From assembly GCA_900544295.1 (NCBI GenBank), contig UQUO01000005.1, positions 62,001-126,000 on the forward strand: a stretch of DNA of 64,000 nucleotides, read 5' to 3'. Below, one piece after another: positions 44,433 through 51,959 of this stretch. The notes under the pieces were generated by a model that saw only the letters and a program-made list of their open reading frames with translations, had not been told where the DNA came from and searched no databases. Every line of letters starts with the position of its first letter. Positions within the stretch are counted from its first letter, which is position 1. A program made the position numbers and the translations under genes. The stretch comes from an uncultured Eubacteriales bacterium. Its GTDB lineage: Bacteria; Bacillota; Clostridia; Oscillospirales; Oscillospiraceae.

Positions 44433-45761
44433 TTAATTTGTGAGCGGCAGCAGCCCCAGCGCCGTTGCGAGGCCGCAGTTGAGCACATAGCAGCCTCCGC
44501 TGCCGTCCCCGTAGCCGTTCTGTATGTAGTCCAGCCACTCCTGCTGGGTCTTGTAGGTCACTATGCTGTCCACGTTTTCGCCGTCCAGGGGCAGGATGGT
44601 CGTCTCGATGAGGTAATACTCGCCCGTGTTGGGCCAGGCCTCCACCGCCACCTGCGCGTGGCCGGGCGGGAAGATGAGAAAGACGTTCATGCCCGCCGAT
44701 TGCAGCGCGCTGGCGATGGTCAGCGAGGTCTCGATGCACACGCCGCTCTTGCTCGAGAGCGTGTCGTCCGGCAGCTGCACGCGCTGGAGCATCTTGTCCC
44801 CGCTCCGGCTCATGGAATACCAGGCGTTGTTGTAGCGCACGCCCATCTCGCTCATAGCGCCCTGCAGGGCCAGGGCCTGGTAATAGGTGTTCAGCTCGAT
44901 GTTGCTGCCAAAGAGGCCGGAGTCCTGATAGCCCTGCATCATGTCGAACTGCCCGCCCGTGTAGCCGGTAATGAAGTCCACCGCGTTGCGCTTCAGCTCC
45001 AGCACGCCCGGCGACTCCGGCGTGAGGAAGGAGAGGTAGTAGTCCCAGCTGGACACGCCCAGCACGGGGTCGTAGTTTATCATGTCGAACTTGCTCATTA
45101 TCTGGATGGGCAGGGTGTCCTGTATGACGGGCTTGCCGCTGTCGATGTCCGTCACGGAGAAGACTATCTGCGCCTGCTTGGCCGAGCCGAGGCTCAGCTC
45201 TCCCGTCAGCACGGGCGGGTGGATGTAAAACTGCGTCAGCTGGCTGCCCAGGGTGAATTTCTGCTCGTACACCTGCGTGAAGCCCGGCACCTCCGCCCTT
45301 ATCATCACGTCCCGCTCCCCGCCCTCGCTGGTGGCGCGCACGAGGAGGATGTAGTCCGTAGTGTTGTAGAGCGAGGGGTAGATGGAGTCCACGGCCTCGT
45401 AGTCTATCTCTATCTCGGGCTCGCGGGACATGTAGCTGTAGCTCACGGCCGGAAGCTCGCCCGCGGGGCGCAGGCTCTCGATGTAGGGCAGGCCCCAATA
45501 CCAGCCCGCCGCGCCCAGGCCGCCCAGCAGCACGAGCACGATGAGCGCCGTCACGAGCCGCCTCAGCCCGCGCCTCGGCCGCCGCTCCTTGACGGCGGCC
45601 GGCGCAGAGGGCTGTTCAGCGACTGGCGCCGCGGCGGGTTCCGGGATGGGTTCTGCTATCGGCTCCGCGACCGGCTCGGGGTGGCGCACCTCGGCGCCGC
45701 ACTGGGGGCAGAAGCTCTTGCCCTCGCGGAGCGGAGCGCCGCATTTGCCGCAATGCTTCAC
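44433..45761 (-). CDS. Zinc-ribbon membrane protein with transglutaminase-like outer domain
   Basis: 442 residues. A zinc ribbon (CGKCG...CPQCG), a Pro/Glu/Ala-rich linker, one membrane helix (about 75-97) and a large outer domain. Its last third has SKSGVCIETSLTIASALQSAG and, later, PPGHAQVAVEAW, the Cys and His pattern of transglutaminase-like cysteine enzymes, with an acidic residue after. I start at GTG 45761 (spaced 8 bases from GAGGGGG); a GTG at 45779 overlapping the preceding stop is possible. Enzyme activity is inferred from these motifs only. Confidence 0.7.
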   Translation of the reverse strand: MKHCGKCGAPLREGKSFCPQCGAEVRHPEPVAEPIAEPIPEPAAAPVAEQPSAPAAVKERRPRRGLRRLVTALIVLVLLGGLGAAGWYWGLPYIESLRPAGELPAVSYSYMSREPEIEIDYEAVDSIYPSLYNTTDYILLVRATSEGGERDVMIRAEVPGFTQVYEQKFTLGSQLTQFYIHPPVLTGELSLGSAKQAQIVFSVTDIDSGKPVIQDTLPIQIMSKFDMINYDPVLGVSSWDYYLSFLTPESPGVLELKRNAVDFITGYTGGQFDMMQGYQDSGLFGSNIELNTYYQALALQGAMSEMGVRYNNAWYSMSRSGDKMLQRVQLPDDTLSSKSGVCIETSLTIASALQSAGMNVFLIFPPGHAQVAVEAWPNTGEYYLIETTILPLDGENVDSIVTYKTQQEWLDYIQNGYGDGSGGCYVLNCGLATALGLLPLTN

Positions 45762-45775
45762 AACGCCGCACCCCC

Positions 45776-46636
45776 TCACATCGCCCGGAGCAGCGCGGCG
45801 CAGTTTTCCGCCAGCTCCGTGCCCAGCTCGCCGACCCAGCCGCCCAGGCGCTCGCCCACCTTCTCGTACTGGAGGTTGAAGTCCCGCGTCAGCATGACGC
45901 TGTAGTCGTAGTTCTCCTTCTCCACCCGCACGAGCATATAGATGCCCGCGGCGAGGCGCAGGGGGTCGTTCAGCTGCACGCCTATGTACTGCTCGTTCAG
46001 GATGGCCATGAAGTGGGAGAGGCGGCTGATGTACAGCTTGTAGGTCTCGGCCATGAAGGCCGGGCAGTCCAGCTGCGACATGGCCGTGCTCGCCTCGTCC
46101 ACGGCGTAGTAGAGGTCGTAGATCCTGTCCTTGTCCGTGTCGTAGGCAGAGGCGTCAAAGGAGGACAGGGGCTGCGCGACCTCGTTAAAGGCGAAGTAGA
46201 AGTCCATGATGTCCGCCATATCCTCCAGCGCGCTCTCCACCTCGGAGAAATACTTCGCCGCCGCCTCGTAGGTGAGGTCAACGCTCTCCTGCCCGCAGGG
46301 GCGCAGGGACGAGGCCCAGGCGGAGTAAGCCGCGACCGTCTCGAGATAGCCCGCCAGCTCCGCCTGCTTCTGCCTGACCTCCTCGGTTTTGTCCTCGGGG
46401 ACGTAGGTCTCGCCGTTCTGGCGGGCGGCGTCGTTTTCCTCTATGTTCTTTTCGGAATTTGTGACCTGCCATTCAATTATGGCGTTGACGCTGCCTATCA
46501 TCTGCGCCGTAGAGGCGACGCGGTCCCTGACGCCCTCGACGTTCGCCCGCTCGGCGCTGTACCCGGCGGGCGCGGCGGAGGCGCAGCCCGTCAGCAGCAG
46601 GCAGAGTATCATCGCCGCAGCTGTGACTCGTTTCAC
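45776..46636 (-). CDS. Lipoprotein, unknown function (helical)
   Basis: 286 residues with lipobox LTGC (Cys at about 18). The rest is mostly helical, with several heptad-like stretches (about 30-120) and no motif that I recognise. GTG start at 46636 after GAGGTGGAAT; the frame extends upstream into the previous gene but without a ribosome site. It lies between two zinc-ribbon proteins of the same operon, so all are likely parts of one envelope complex or pathway. Confidence 0.7.
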   Translation of the reverse strand: MKRVTAAAMILCLLLTGCASAAPAGYSAERANVEGVRDRVASTAQMIGSVNAIIEWQVTNSEKNIEENDAARQNGETYVPEDKTEEVRQKQAELAGYLETVAAYSAWASSLRPCGQESVDLTYEAAAKYFSEVESALEDMADIMDFYFAFNEVAQPLSSFDASAYDTDKDRIYDLYYAVDEASTAMSQLDCPAFMAETYKLYISRLSHFMAILNEQYIGVQLNDPLRLAAGIYMLVRVEKENYDYSVMLTRDFNLQYEKVGERLGGWVGELGTELAENCAALLRAM

Positions 46637-46647
46637 ATTCCACCTCG

Positions 46648-48114
46648 CTATGTATAGAGCTCCTGCCAGTTTGTCGGAACGTTCAGGGAGTCGTTCGTGA
46701 CATAGATGTCGCCCGAGTCCGTCTCGTAGACGTGGTCGTAATACGTTGGCACCTTGACGGTGCTGCCGTCGGAAGTCGTGTAGTCGTCGCGGTCGTAGAT
46801 GTAGTCGCTCCACATGTCCGTGACCCGGTCGTTCGTGTCCGAGCTGCTGCTGTAGTCGTTCATGAGCTGGCTCTGTATCTCCGTCGCCGCCTGTATCTGG
46901 TTCGTGAGCTGCTGCGCCAGGAGGTTCTCGATGTAGGCGCGGTACTGCTCCACGAGGTAGTAGAACTCCGGCGATACGCTGCTGTTGGACACGAAGGTCA
47001 GAAACTCGTTCTGCATCGACGTGAGCGCCTGCTCGCTCTCGGCCGTGAAGATATAGGTGAAGGGCACGCACCAGTATATCTCGTTCACCGTGATGGAGCT
47101 GTTCTGCACCACCCACGAGGTCTGGTAGGCCCAGACCAGCGTGAACACTTCGATGTACTCCGTCTGCCCGCTCTGCGTCGTGACCGCGTACCTGTTGTCC
47201 ACCACCGTGCTCTCATAGCCGACGAGGTTCGCGCTCATGCCCAGGTTCGCCAGGGACTGCACCAGCGAATAGCCCGTCTGATAGGCGTGCTGCTCCGCGG
47301 TGGATTTGAGCGCGCTGAGGCTCTGCGAATCTATGCTGCTCGAGCTCAGCTTCTGCGCGCCCGTACAGCCTATGCCCGAGAGCATCATCTCGACAAACTG
47401 CTCCGCCGTGCGGTACTGCCGGTGTATCCTGTAGGTCGTCGGGTCGGTCTCGTTCTCGCCGAGGGAGTTGAAGATGCTGTCCGTCTGGTAGTAGCTCATG
47501 GTGCTGATGAGCTGGAAGCTGCGCTGCCCGTCGGGCGAGACGGCGCTCAGCTGCGTCATGCCGGGATAGTTGCCGTAGCTGCTCCACTGCACCTGCTCCG
47601 ACACCTGCCAGTCGTCCGGCGCCGTTATCCGGCCCACGACCATGTTGAGGCCCGAGTCCGTCAGCCGGCTCACGCGCATGAAGGTGCCGCGCTGCCGCAG
47701 TTCGGCCTCGCTTAGCGTGCCTCCGCCGCTGTCCGGCTGCGGCTGGGATGTGGCCGGCGCCGTGCCGGGCTTGGAGGCGCCGCCGGCTCCACTGCCGCTG
47801 TCGCCGTCCTGGGGCGTGCCTGACTGGCCCTGCCAGGTCGGCGCAGGCTCGCTGCCGCGCCCGTCCCTGTTACCCAATGTCACGCTCAGCACCACGACCA
47901 GCACGACCACGACAAGGCCGATCGCGCATGCTATGAGCGCGCGCTTGCTGCCGACCTTGCGGCGCCATCTCGCCTTCACCTCGGCGCTGGCTGCGGCCCA
48001 GATCTCGCTGCCGCTCAGCCTGCTCCGCTTCGGGCTGCTCACCGGAGCGCCGCATTTCGTACAGAATGCCGCCCCGTCGGGCAGCTGCGCCCCGCATTTC
48101 GTACAGAAGCTCAT
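46648..48114 (-). CDS. Zinc-ribbon membrane protein with large outer domain
   Basis: 488 residues. A zinc ribbon (CTKCG...CTKCG, residues 4-23), one membrane helix (about 60-82), a low-complexity Gly/Ser/Pro linker (85-130) and a 350-residue outer domain rich in Tyr, Ser and Gln, ending in YETDSGDIYVTNDSL. I recognise no family. I start at ATG 48114, next to the preceding stop and after AAGGGTG; a GTG at 48123 is in frame. Confidence 0.72.
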   Translation of the reverse strand: MSFCTKCGAQLPDGAAFCTKCGAPVSSPKRSRLSGSEIWAAASAEVKARWRRKVGSKRALIACAIGLVVVVLVVVLSVTLGNRDGRGSEPAPTWQGQSGTPQDGDSGSGAGGASKPGTAPATSQPQPDSGGGTLSEAELRQRGTFMRVSRLTDSGLNMVVGRITAPDDWQVSEQVQWSSYGNYPGMTQLSAVSPDGQRSFQLISTMSYYQTDSIFNSLGENETDPTTYRIHRQYRTAEQFVEMMLSGIGCTGAQKLSSSSIDSQSLSALKSTAEQHAYQTGYSLVQSLANLGMSANLVGYESTVVDNRYAVTTQSGQTEYIEVFTLVWAYQTSWVVQNSSITVNEIYWCVPFTYIFTAESEQALTSMQNEFLTFVSNSSVSPEFYYLVEQYRAYIENLLAQQLTNQIQAATEIQSQLMNDYSSSSDTNDRVTDMWSDYIYDRDDYTTSDGSTVKVPTYYDHVYETDSGDIYVTNDSLNVPTNWQELYT

Positions 48115-48115
48115 A

Positions 48116-48895
48116 TCATGCACCCTTGTAAGTGTCGATGACTATCTGCGCCATCGCGCCCCAGATGCCGCGGACGTAGAGGGCCTTGCCCGTCGCGGCG
48201 TCGAGCTCGATCTCCACGAGGCAGGGCCAGTTGTACTCGTCGGTGTAGGTGAAATAGTAGTAGTTCGGCTCGGAGACGATGCTGGAGTCGAAGGTGTAGC
48301 CGTTGCTCGAGAGCACCTGCTTGCACTCGTCTAGGGTCATGCCCACCGTCGCGCCGCCCACCTTGATTATCGAGGTCGGGTCGGTCACGGCCACGAGCTG
48401 CACCGTCCAGTTGCCGTCAAAGGGGTCGACGAAGAACATGAACAGGACGTTCGAGTAGGAGAGTATCTCCGTCTGCACCGTCCCGGCGTCCTCGTAGCCG
48501 GGCAGGCCGCAGGTGGAGTAGTCGAGGGTGCTGTCCACGGCCACCCTGTCCTGCGGCTCGCCGAAGTACTCGATGAGCTCGTCGGGAGTGAGCGGGTAGC
48601 CGGAAAAGTCCAGCCAGTCGTAGAGGAAGTCGTCCAGGTTTACCTCCTGGCCACCGCCCTCGCTGCCGCCGTCGTCCGGCGCGGCGCTGGGCTGCGCGTC
48701 GGTGGGCGCGGGCTCGGAGCTGGGCAGGGGCGCGACGGAGGGCGCCGCCGAGGGGGTCGGGGCCGGGGGCGGGGTGACTCCGCCCACGTCGCCCAGGGCG
48801 CCGCCGATCTCCTCCGGCTCAGTTTTGCCGCAGGCGCTCAGCGCGCCCAGCAGCATGACAAGCGCAAGGGCAAGTGCAAGGCTTTTCTTTTTCAT
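48116..48895 (-). CDS. Lipoprotein, first gene of the zinc-ribbon operon
   Basis: 259 residues with lipobox LSAC (Cys at about 22), a Pro/Ala/Ser-rich spacer (about 40-85) and a globular part. The globular part has LDDFLYDWLDFSGYPLTP and VGMTLDECKQVLSSNGYTF, the second reminiscent of small outer domains in which a helix-turn follows a VG-x-T-x-DE motif. ATG 48895 follows GGAGGACAAC. It heads a five-gene unit reaching 43665. Function unknown. Confidence 0.72.
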   Translation of the reverse strand: MKKKSLALALALVMLLGALSACGKTEPEEIGGALGDVGGVTPPPAPTPSAAPSVAPLPSSEPAPTDAQPSAAPDDGGSEGGGQEVNLDDFLYDWLDFSGYPLTPDELIEYFGEPQDRVAVDSTLDYSTCGLPGYEDAGTVQTEILSYSNVLFMFFVDPFDGNWTVQLVAVTDPTSIIKVGGATVGMTLDECKQVLSSNGYTFDSSIVSEPNYYYFTYTDEYNWPCLVEIELDAATGKALYVRGIWGAMAQIVIDTYKGA

Positions 48896-49050
48896 GTTGT
48901 CCTCCATATTCAGCAAGGTTTCTGACACGGGCCGGGCGGGCCGCCGCGGAGGGCGTATCGGTCCGGCGCGGGAGCTCAAACCTCCCCCACTTAAGTATAT
49001 TATCAAAGCCTTTGCTCCGCCAGTTCGGAAAACGCGAGGGGCGCAGCGGC

Positions 49051-49073
49051 CGGGGTTCGGAATACGAACCCCG
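49051..49073. promoter_or_regulatory. Nine-base palindrome, possible operator
   Basis: CGGGGTTCG (49051-49059) and CGAACCCCG (49065-49073) around 5 bases, without a T-run. It lies between two divergent units and about 30 bases before the -35 of the MFS-like/LuxR pair, so a regulator site is more likely than a terminator. Confidence 0.5.
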
Positions 49074-49102
49074 CCAAACCCCTCTCCTGCGGACGTCGGC
49101 GC

Positions 49103-49131
49103 TTGATGCGCGGCGGTTTTTGTTATATAAT
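49103..49131 (+). promoter_or_regulatory. Sigma-A promoter of the membrane-sensor/LuxR pair
   Basis: TTGATG (49103-49108), 17 bases, TATAAT (49126-49131), about 34 bases before the start codon. Confidence 0.65.
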
Positions 49132-49165
49132 TACATGATATGTGTAACAGGGCGGTGAGCAGAGA

Positions 49166-50317
49166 ATGGTTCAGAATAGATACGCGCGCTTGGCTCCGGG
49201 CCTGTTTTTCGCTGTTTACCTCCTGGCATTCCTGCTCATCGAGTTCGCCGTGAACGACAATGCCGCGATGCTGTTCGGCGCAAAGAGCGTGAACGGCATC
49301 TACTCCGCCGGGCTCTGCTGCACGGCGCTGGGCTATCTGGCCTTCCCGCTCCTGCGCAGGCTCACCAAGGGCGAGCGGGCTAGGCTGCTCGTCTTGACGC
49401 TTATCTGCCTGCTGCTCGTCGCCTCCGTCGTTCCTCTCATGCTCGCGCCCAGGCCCTTCTTCCTGCCCTGCGCCTTTCTCAGCCTGCTCTGCGCAGGGTA
49501 TATCGGCGGCATGGCGCACTACTTTCTGGCGCTCGCGCTACAAAACTCGCGCTGCACCGGCCGCGTCGTCGGCTTCGCCATTGCCGTGGAGAGCCTGCTG
49601 CAGTTTTTCATCCAGTCCTATCTTGAAACGGCCCCGCTGCTCATCGCCTCAGTCGCCGTCTGCGTGGCCGCCATCTTCTTCATCGTCCGTTTCCCGCCCG
49701 GCGACTGGGTGCTGGACAATCCCCTGCCCTACGGCGAGGGCGGCGTCCCGCCCGGGCGCAAGCTGGCCGTCGCCGGGGCGACGGTCTGCCTCATGTCGGT
49801 CATAGTCTCCCTGGACGACACCATCGCCGTCTTCCTGCACGCGGAGGGCAGCGTCGACCTCACGGGCGTCGTGCGCCTGTCTTACGCCGGGGCCGTCCTG
49901 CTGTTCGGCTTCGTCGCGGACATCAAAAAGCGGGCCTACCTCCCTTTCATGGCGGCCTGCGTGCTCGCAGGCTCCACGCTGATGTTCGCCTTTCTCGACA
50001 GCCCGGAGACCTATTCTATAAACGCCGTGCTGCTCTACATACTCTCCGCCTCGAGCGTCGTCTATCTCACCGTCGCCTTCCTGGACCTCGCGCCGAGGAC
50101 GGCGCACCCGGAGCTCTGGGCGGGCATGGGGCGCGTCCTGCGCTCCTTCTCCGTCGCGGCGACGGCGGTGCCCTTCATCCGGCTTTACGACGCGGCGGGG
50201 CACGCGGTGATGATGGCCGTGGCCTTTGCGGCGACGGTGGCGGTGCTGGTGCTCTTCTTTGCGGACGGGCAGTTCTCCCCCGGCAGGGCGGAGTCCGCGG
50301 CCCGCGCCCGGGCGTGA
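49166..50317 (+). CDS. Twelve-helix MFS-like membrane protein, sensor half of a LuxR system
   Basis: 383 residues with about twelve predicted membrane helices and little else. It resembles the membrane half of the MFS-LuxR regulators of gut Actinobacteria and Clostridia, in which twelve helices are fused to a C-terminal LuxR helix-turn-helix. Here the DNA-binding part is a separate overlapping gene. No transport motif is obvious, so a sensing role is more likely. The stop overlaps the next start as GTGA. Confidence 0.75.
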   Translation: MVQNRYARLAPGLFFAVYLLAFLLIEFAVNDNAAMLFGAKSVNGIYSAGLCCTALGYLAFPLLRRLTKGERARLLVLTLICLLLVASVVPLMLAPRPFFLPCAFLSLLCAGYIGGMAHYFLALALQNSRCTGRVVGFAIAVESLLQFFIQSYLETAPLLIASVAVCVAAIFFIVRFPPGDWVLDNPLPYGEGGVPPGRKLAVAGATVCLMSVIVSLDDTIAVFLHAEGSVDLTGVVRLSYAGAVLLFGFVADIKKRAYLPFMAACVLAGSTLMFAFLDSPETYSINAVLLYILSASSVVYLTVAFLDLAPRTAHPELWAGMGRVLRSFSVAATAVPFIRLYDAAGHAVMMAVAFAATVAVLVLFFADGQFSPGRAESAARARA

Positions 50318-50544
50318 GCGGGCTGGCCGGGTTCGCGGAGAAATACGGCCTCACGCCCCGCGAGACGGACGTCCTCGCCGCCGCGCTGTACAATGACAAG
50401 GCCCCCAAGGAGATCGCCTACGACCTTCAGATATCCGAGCGCATCGTCCAGCGCTACTTCAACTCCATTTACGAGAAGACAGGCACCCAGGGCCGCGTGG
50501 GACTGACGCTGCTCTACTCCGGCTTCACGATAAACGAAGACTGA
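50314..50544 (+). CDS. LuxR-type DNA-binding protein, small
   Basis: 76 residues, almost exactly one LuxR helix-turn-helix domain (YGLTPRETDVLAAALYNDKAPKEIAYDLQIS...VQRYFNSIYEKTG). There is no receiver or other input domain. The GTG start at 50314 overlaps the stop of the membrane protein (GTGA). Either the two act as coupled partners, or one missing or extra base has split a fusion protein. Neighbouring genes on the other strand are the xdh genes, a possible target. Confidence 0.8.
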   Translation: MSGLAGFAEKYGLTPRETDVLAAALYNDKAPKEIAYDLQISERIVQRYFNSIYEKTGTQGRVGLTLLYSGFTINED

Positions 50545-50567
50545 GCGTTCGTGACACGAACGCTCAG
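50541..50567 (+). terminator. Terminator of the membrane-sensor/LuxR pair
   Basis: CTGAGCGTTCGTG (50541-50553) and CACGAACGCTCAG (50555-50567) followed by TCTTTTCC; the stop codon of the LuxR gene lies in the left arm. Confidence 0.75.
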
Positions 50568-50592
50568 TCTTTTCCACTCTGCCGAGCAGGGC

Positions 50593-51078
50593 TTATTTTC
50601 CCAGGGTCTCGTCCAGGGCGCGGCGCACGGCTCGGAAGATGTTCTCGTAGCCCGTGCAGCGGCAGAGGTGTCCGGCAAGCTGCTTGCGGAGCTGCTCGTC
50701 CGTCAGGTCCTCGCCGCGGTTCAATATCTCCTGCCCCGTCAGCAGGAAGCCCGGCGTGCAGAAGCCGCACTGGATGGCGCCCTCGTCCACAAAAGCCTGC
50801 TGTATGGGCGAAAGGCTCCCGTCCGGGCCGCTCAGGCCGTCAACGGTGAGGATGTCCTTCCCGTCCGCCCATGCGGCAAGGTAGATGCAGGAGTTGTAGG
50901 TCTCCCCGTCAATGAGCACGGTGCAGGCACCGCACTCACCTACCTCGCAGCCTTTTTTCACGGAGGTGAGCGAAAAGTCGTCCCTCAAAAGGTCGGTCAG
51001 CGAGGCGCGGACGTCCACCATCTTGTCCACCGCCCTGCCGTTTATCGTGCAGCGTATGCGTTTGAACTGTCTGTCCAT
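50593..51078 (-). CDS. Molybdenum hydroxylase iron-sulfur subunit (XdhC-like)
   Basis: 161 residues with two [2Fe-2S] sites: the ferredoxin-type CEVGECGACTV...C (about 43-66) and the helical CGFC...CRC (about 102-140). It passes electrons from the molybdenum centre to the FAD subunit. The start ATG 51078 shares one base with the stop of the FAD subunit (ATGA). Last gene of the three-gene operon. The family includes xanthine, nicotinate and other hydroxylases. Confidence 0.93.
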   Translation of the reverse strand: MDRQFKRIRCTINGRAVDKMVDVRASLTDLLRDDFSLTSVKKGCEVGECGACTVLIDGETYNSCIYLAAWADGKDILTVDGLSGPDGSLSPIQQAFVDEGAIQCGFCTPGFLLTGQEILNRGEDLTDEQLRKQLAGHLCRCTGYENIFRAVRRALDETLGK

Positions 51079-51959
51079 CACAGCCTCCCTCCCGCTCTCT
51101 CGACGCTCTCGCACAGTGCGCGGAAGGCGCACTCCTCCGCCACGTGCAGGCGGAAGGCGCGGCTGGCGCGCCATGAATCGCGCGGGCTTATCTCGGCCAC
51201 GGCGGCGCGGGCAAACTCGCGTGCTGTCTCCTCCGTGCAGGGCGCGCCGGCGAAGGCGCGCTCCGTCTCCGGGCAGCGGCTGGGTACAGGTCCCGCCACG
51301 CCGTAGGCTATGCGCACGCGCTCCAGACTCCTGCCGTCCTCCGAGAGCCGGGCGTTTACGGAACAGCCCAGGGTGGAGATGTCCAGCGCCTCGCGCGTGG
51401 AATACTTGATGTAGCGCCCGAAGCAGCGCTCCCAGCTCTCGCGCGGGATGTATATCGCGGTCAGCAGCTCGTCCGGGCCCACGTCCGTCCTGCCCGGCCC
51501 GAGGTAGAATTCGGCGATGCCGAGCCGCCTTGTGCCGCCCGCGCCCGTGAGCTCCAGCTCCGCGTCGCAGGCGAAAAGGGTCGGGGCCGTGTCGGCGGAG
51601 GTGACGCCGTTGCAGATATTCCCGCCGACGGTGCCGATGTTGCGTATCTGAGGCCCGCCGACCTCGTCCGCCGCCTCGCCCAGGACGGGCATCCGCTCCC
51701 TTATAAGCGTATCGGCTGCGAGCTGTGAAAAGCTCGTGAGCGGCCCGATCTTCAGCGTCCCGTCCGGCATTTCGCAGACGCCAGCGAGCTCCGCAATGCC
51801 GCGGATGGAGATGAGCTCCGCGCCCGTGAGCTTGCCGTCCCGTATCTTCACGAGCAGGTCGGAGCCGCCCGCGATCAGCCTCGCCTCCGGGTGGGCGCGG
51901 CGGAGCTCGATCGCCTCCGCGACGGAGGCGGCCTCGTACAGTGCCGTTATATCATACAT
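51078..51959 (-). CDS. Molybdenum hydroxylase FAD subunit (XdhB-like)
   Basis: 293 residues of the CO dehydrogenase FAD-binding type. The FAD motif ARLIAGGSDLLVKIRDG (about 25-41) and the second motif IRNIGTVGGNICNG (about 106-119) are clear. It overlaps the large-subunit end by 8 bases and the iron-sulfur subunit start by one base, so translation is coupled. Confidence 0.92.
   Translation of the reverse strand: MYDITALYEAASVAEAIELRRAHPEARLIAGGSDLLVKIRDGKLTGAELISIRGIAELAGVCEMPDGTLKIGPLTSFSQLAADTLIRERMPVLGEAADEVGGPQIRNIGTVGGNICNGVTSADTAPTLFACDAELELTGAGGTRRLGIAEFYLGPGRTDVGPDELLTAIYIPRESWERCFGRYIKYSTREALDISTLGCSVNARLSEDGRSLERVRIAYGVAGPVPSRCPETERAFAGAPCTEETAREFARAAVAEISPRDSWRASRAFRLHVAEECAFRALCESVERAGGRL

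Noticed and set aside
46637..47116. Upstream extension of the second lipoprotein frame
   Set aside because: It lies inside the preceding gene and would bury the signal peptide and lipobox.
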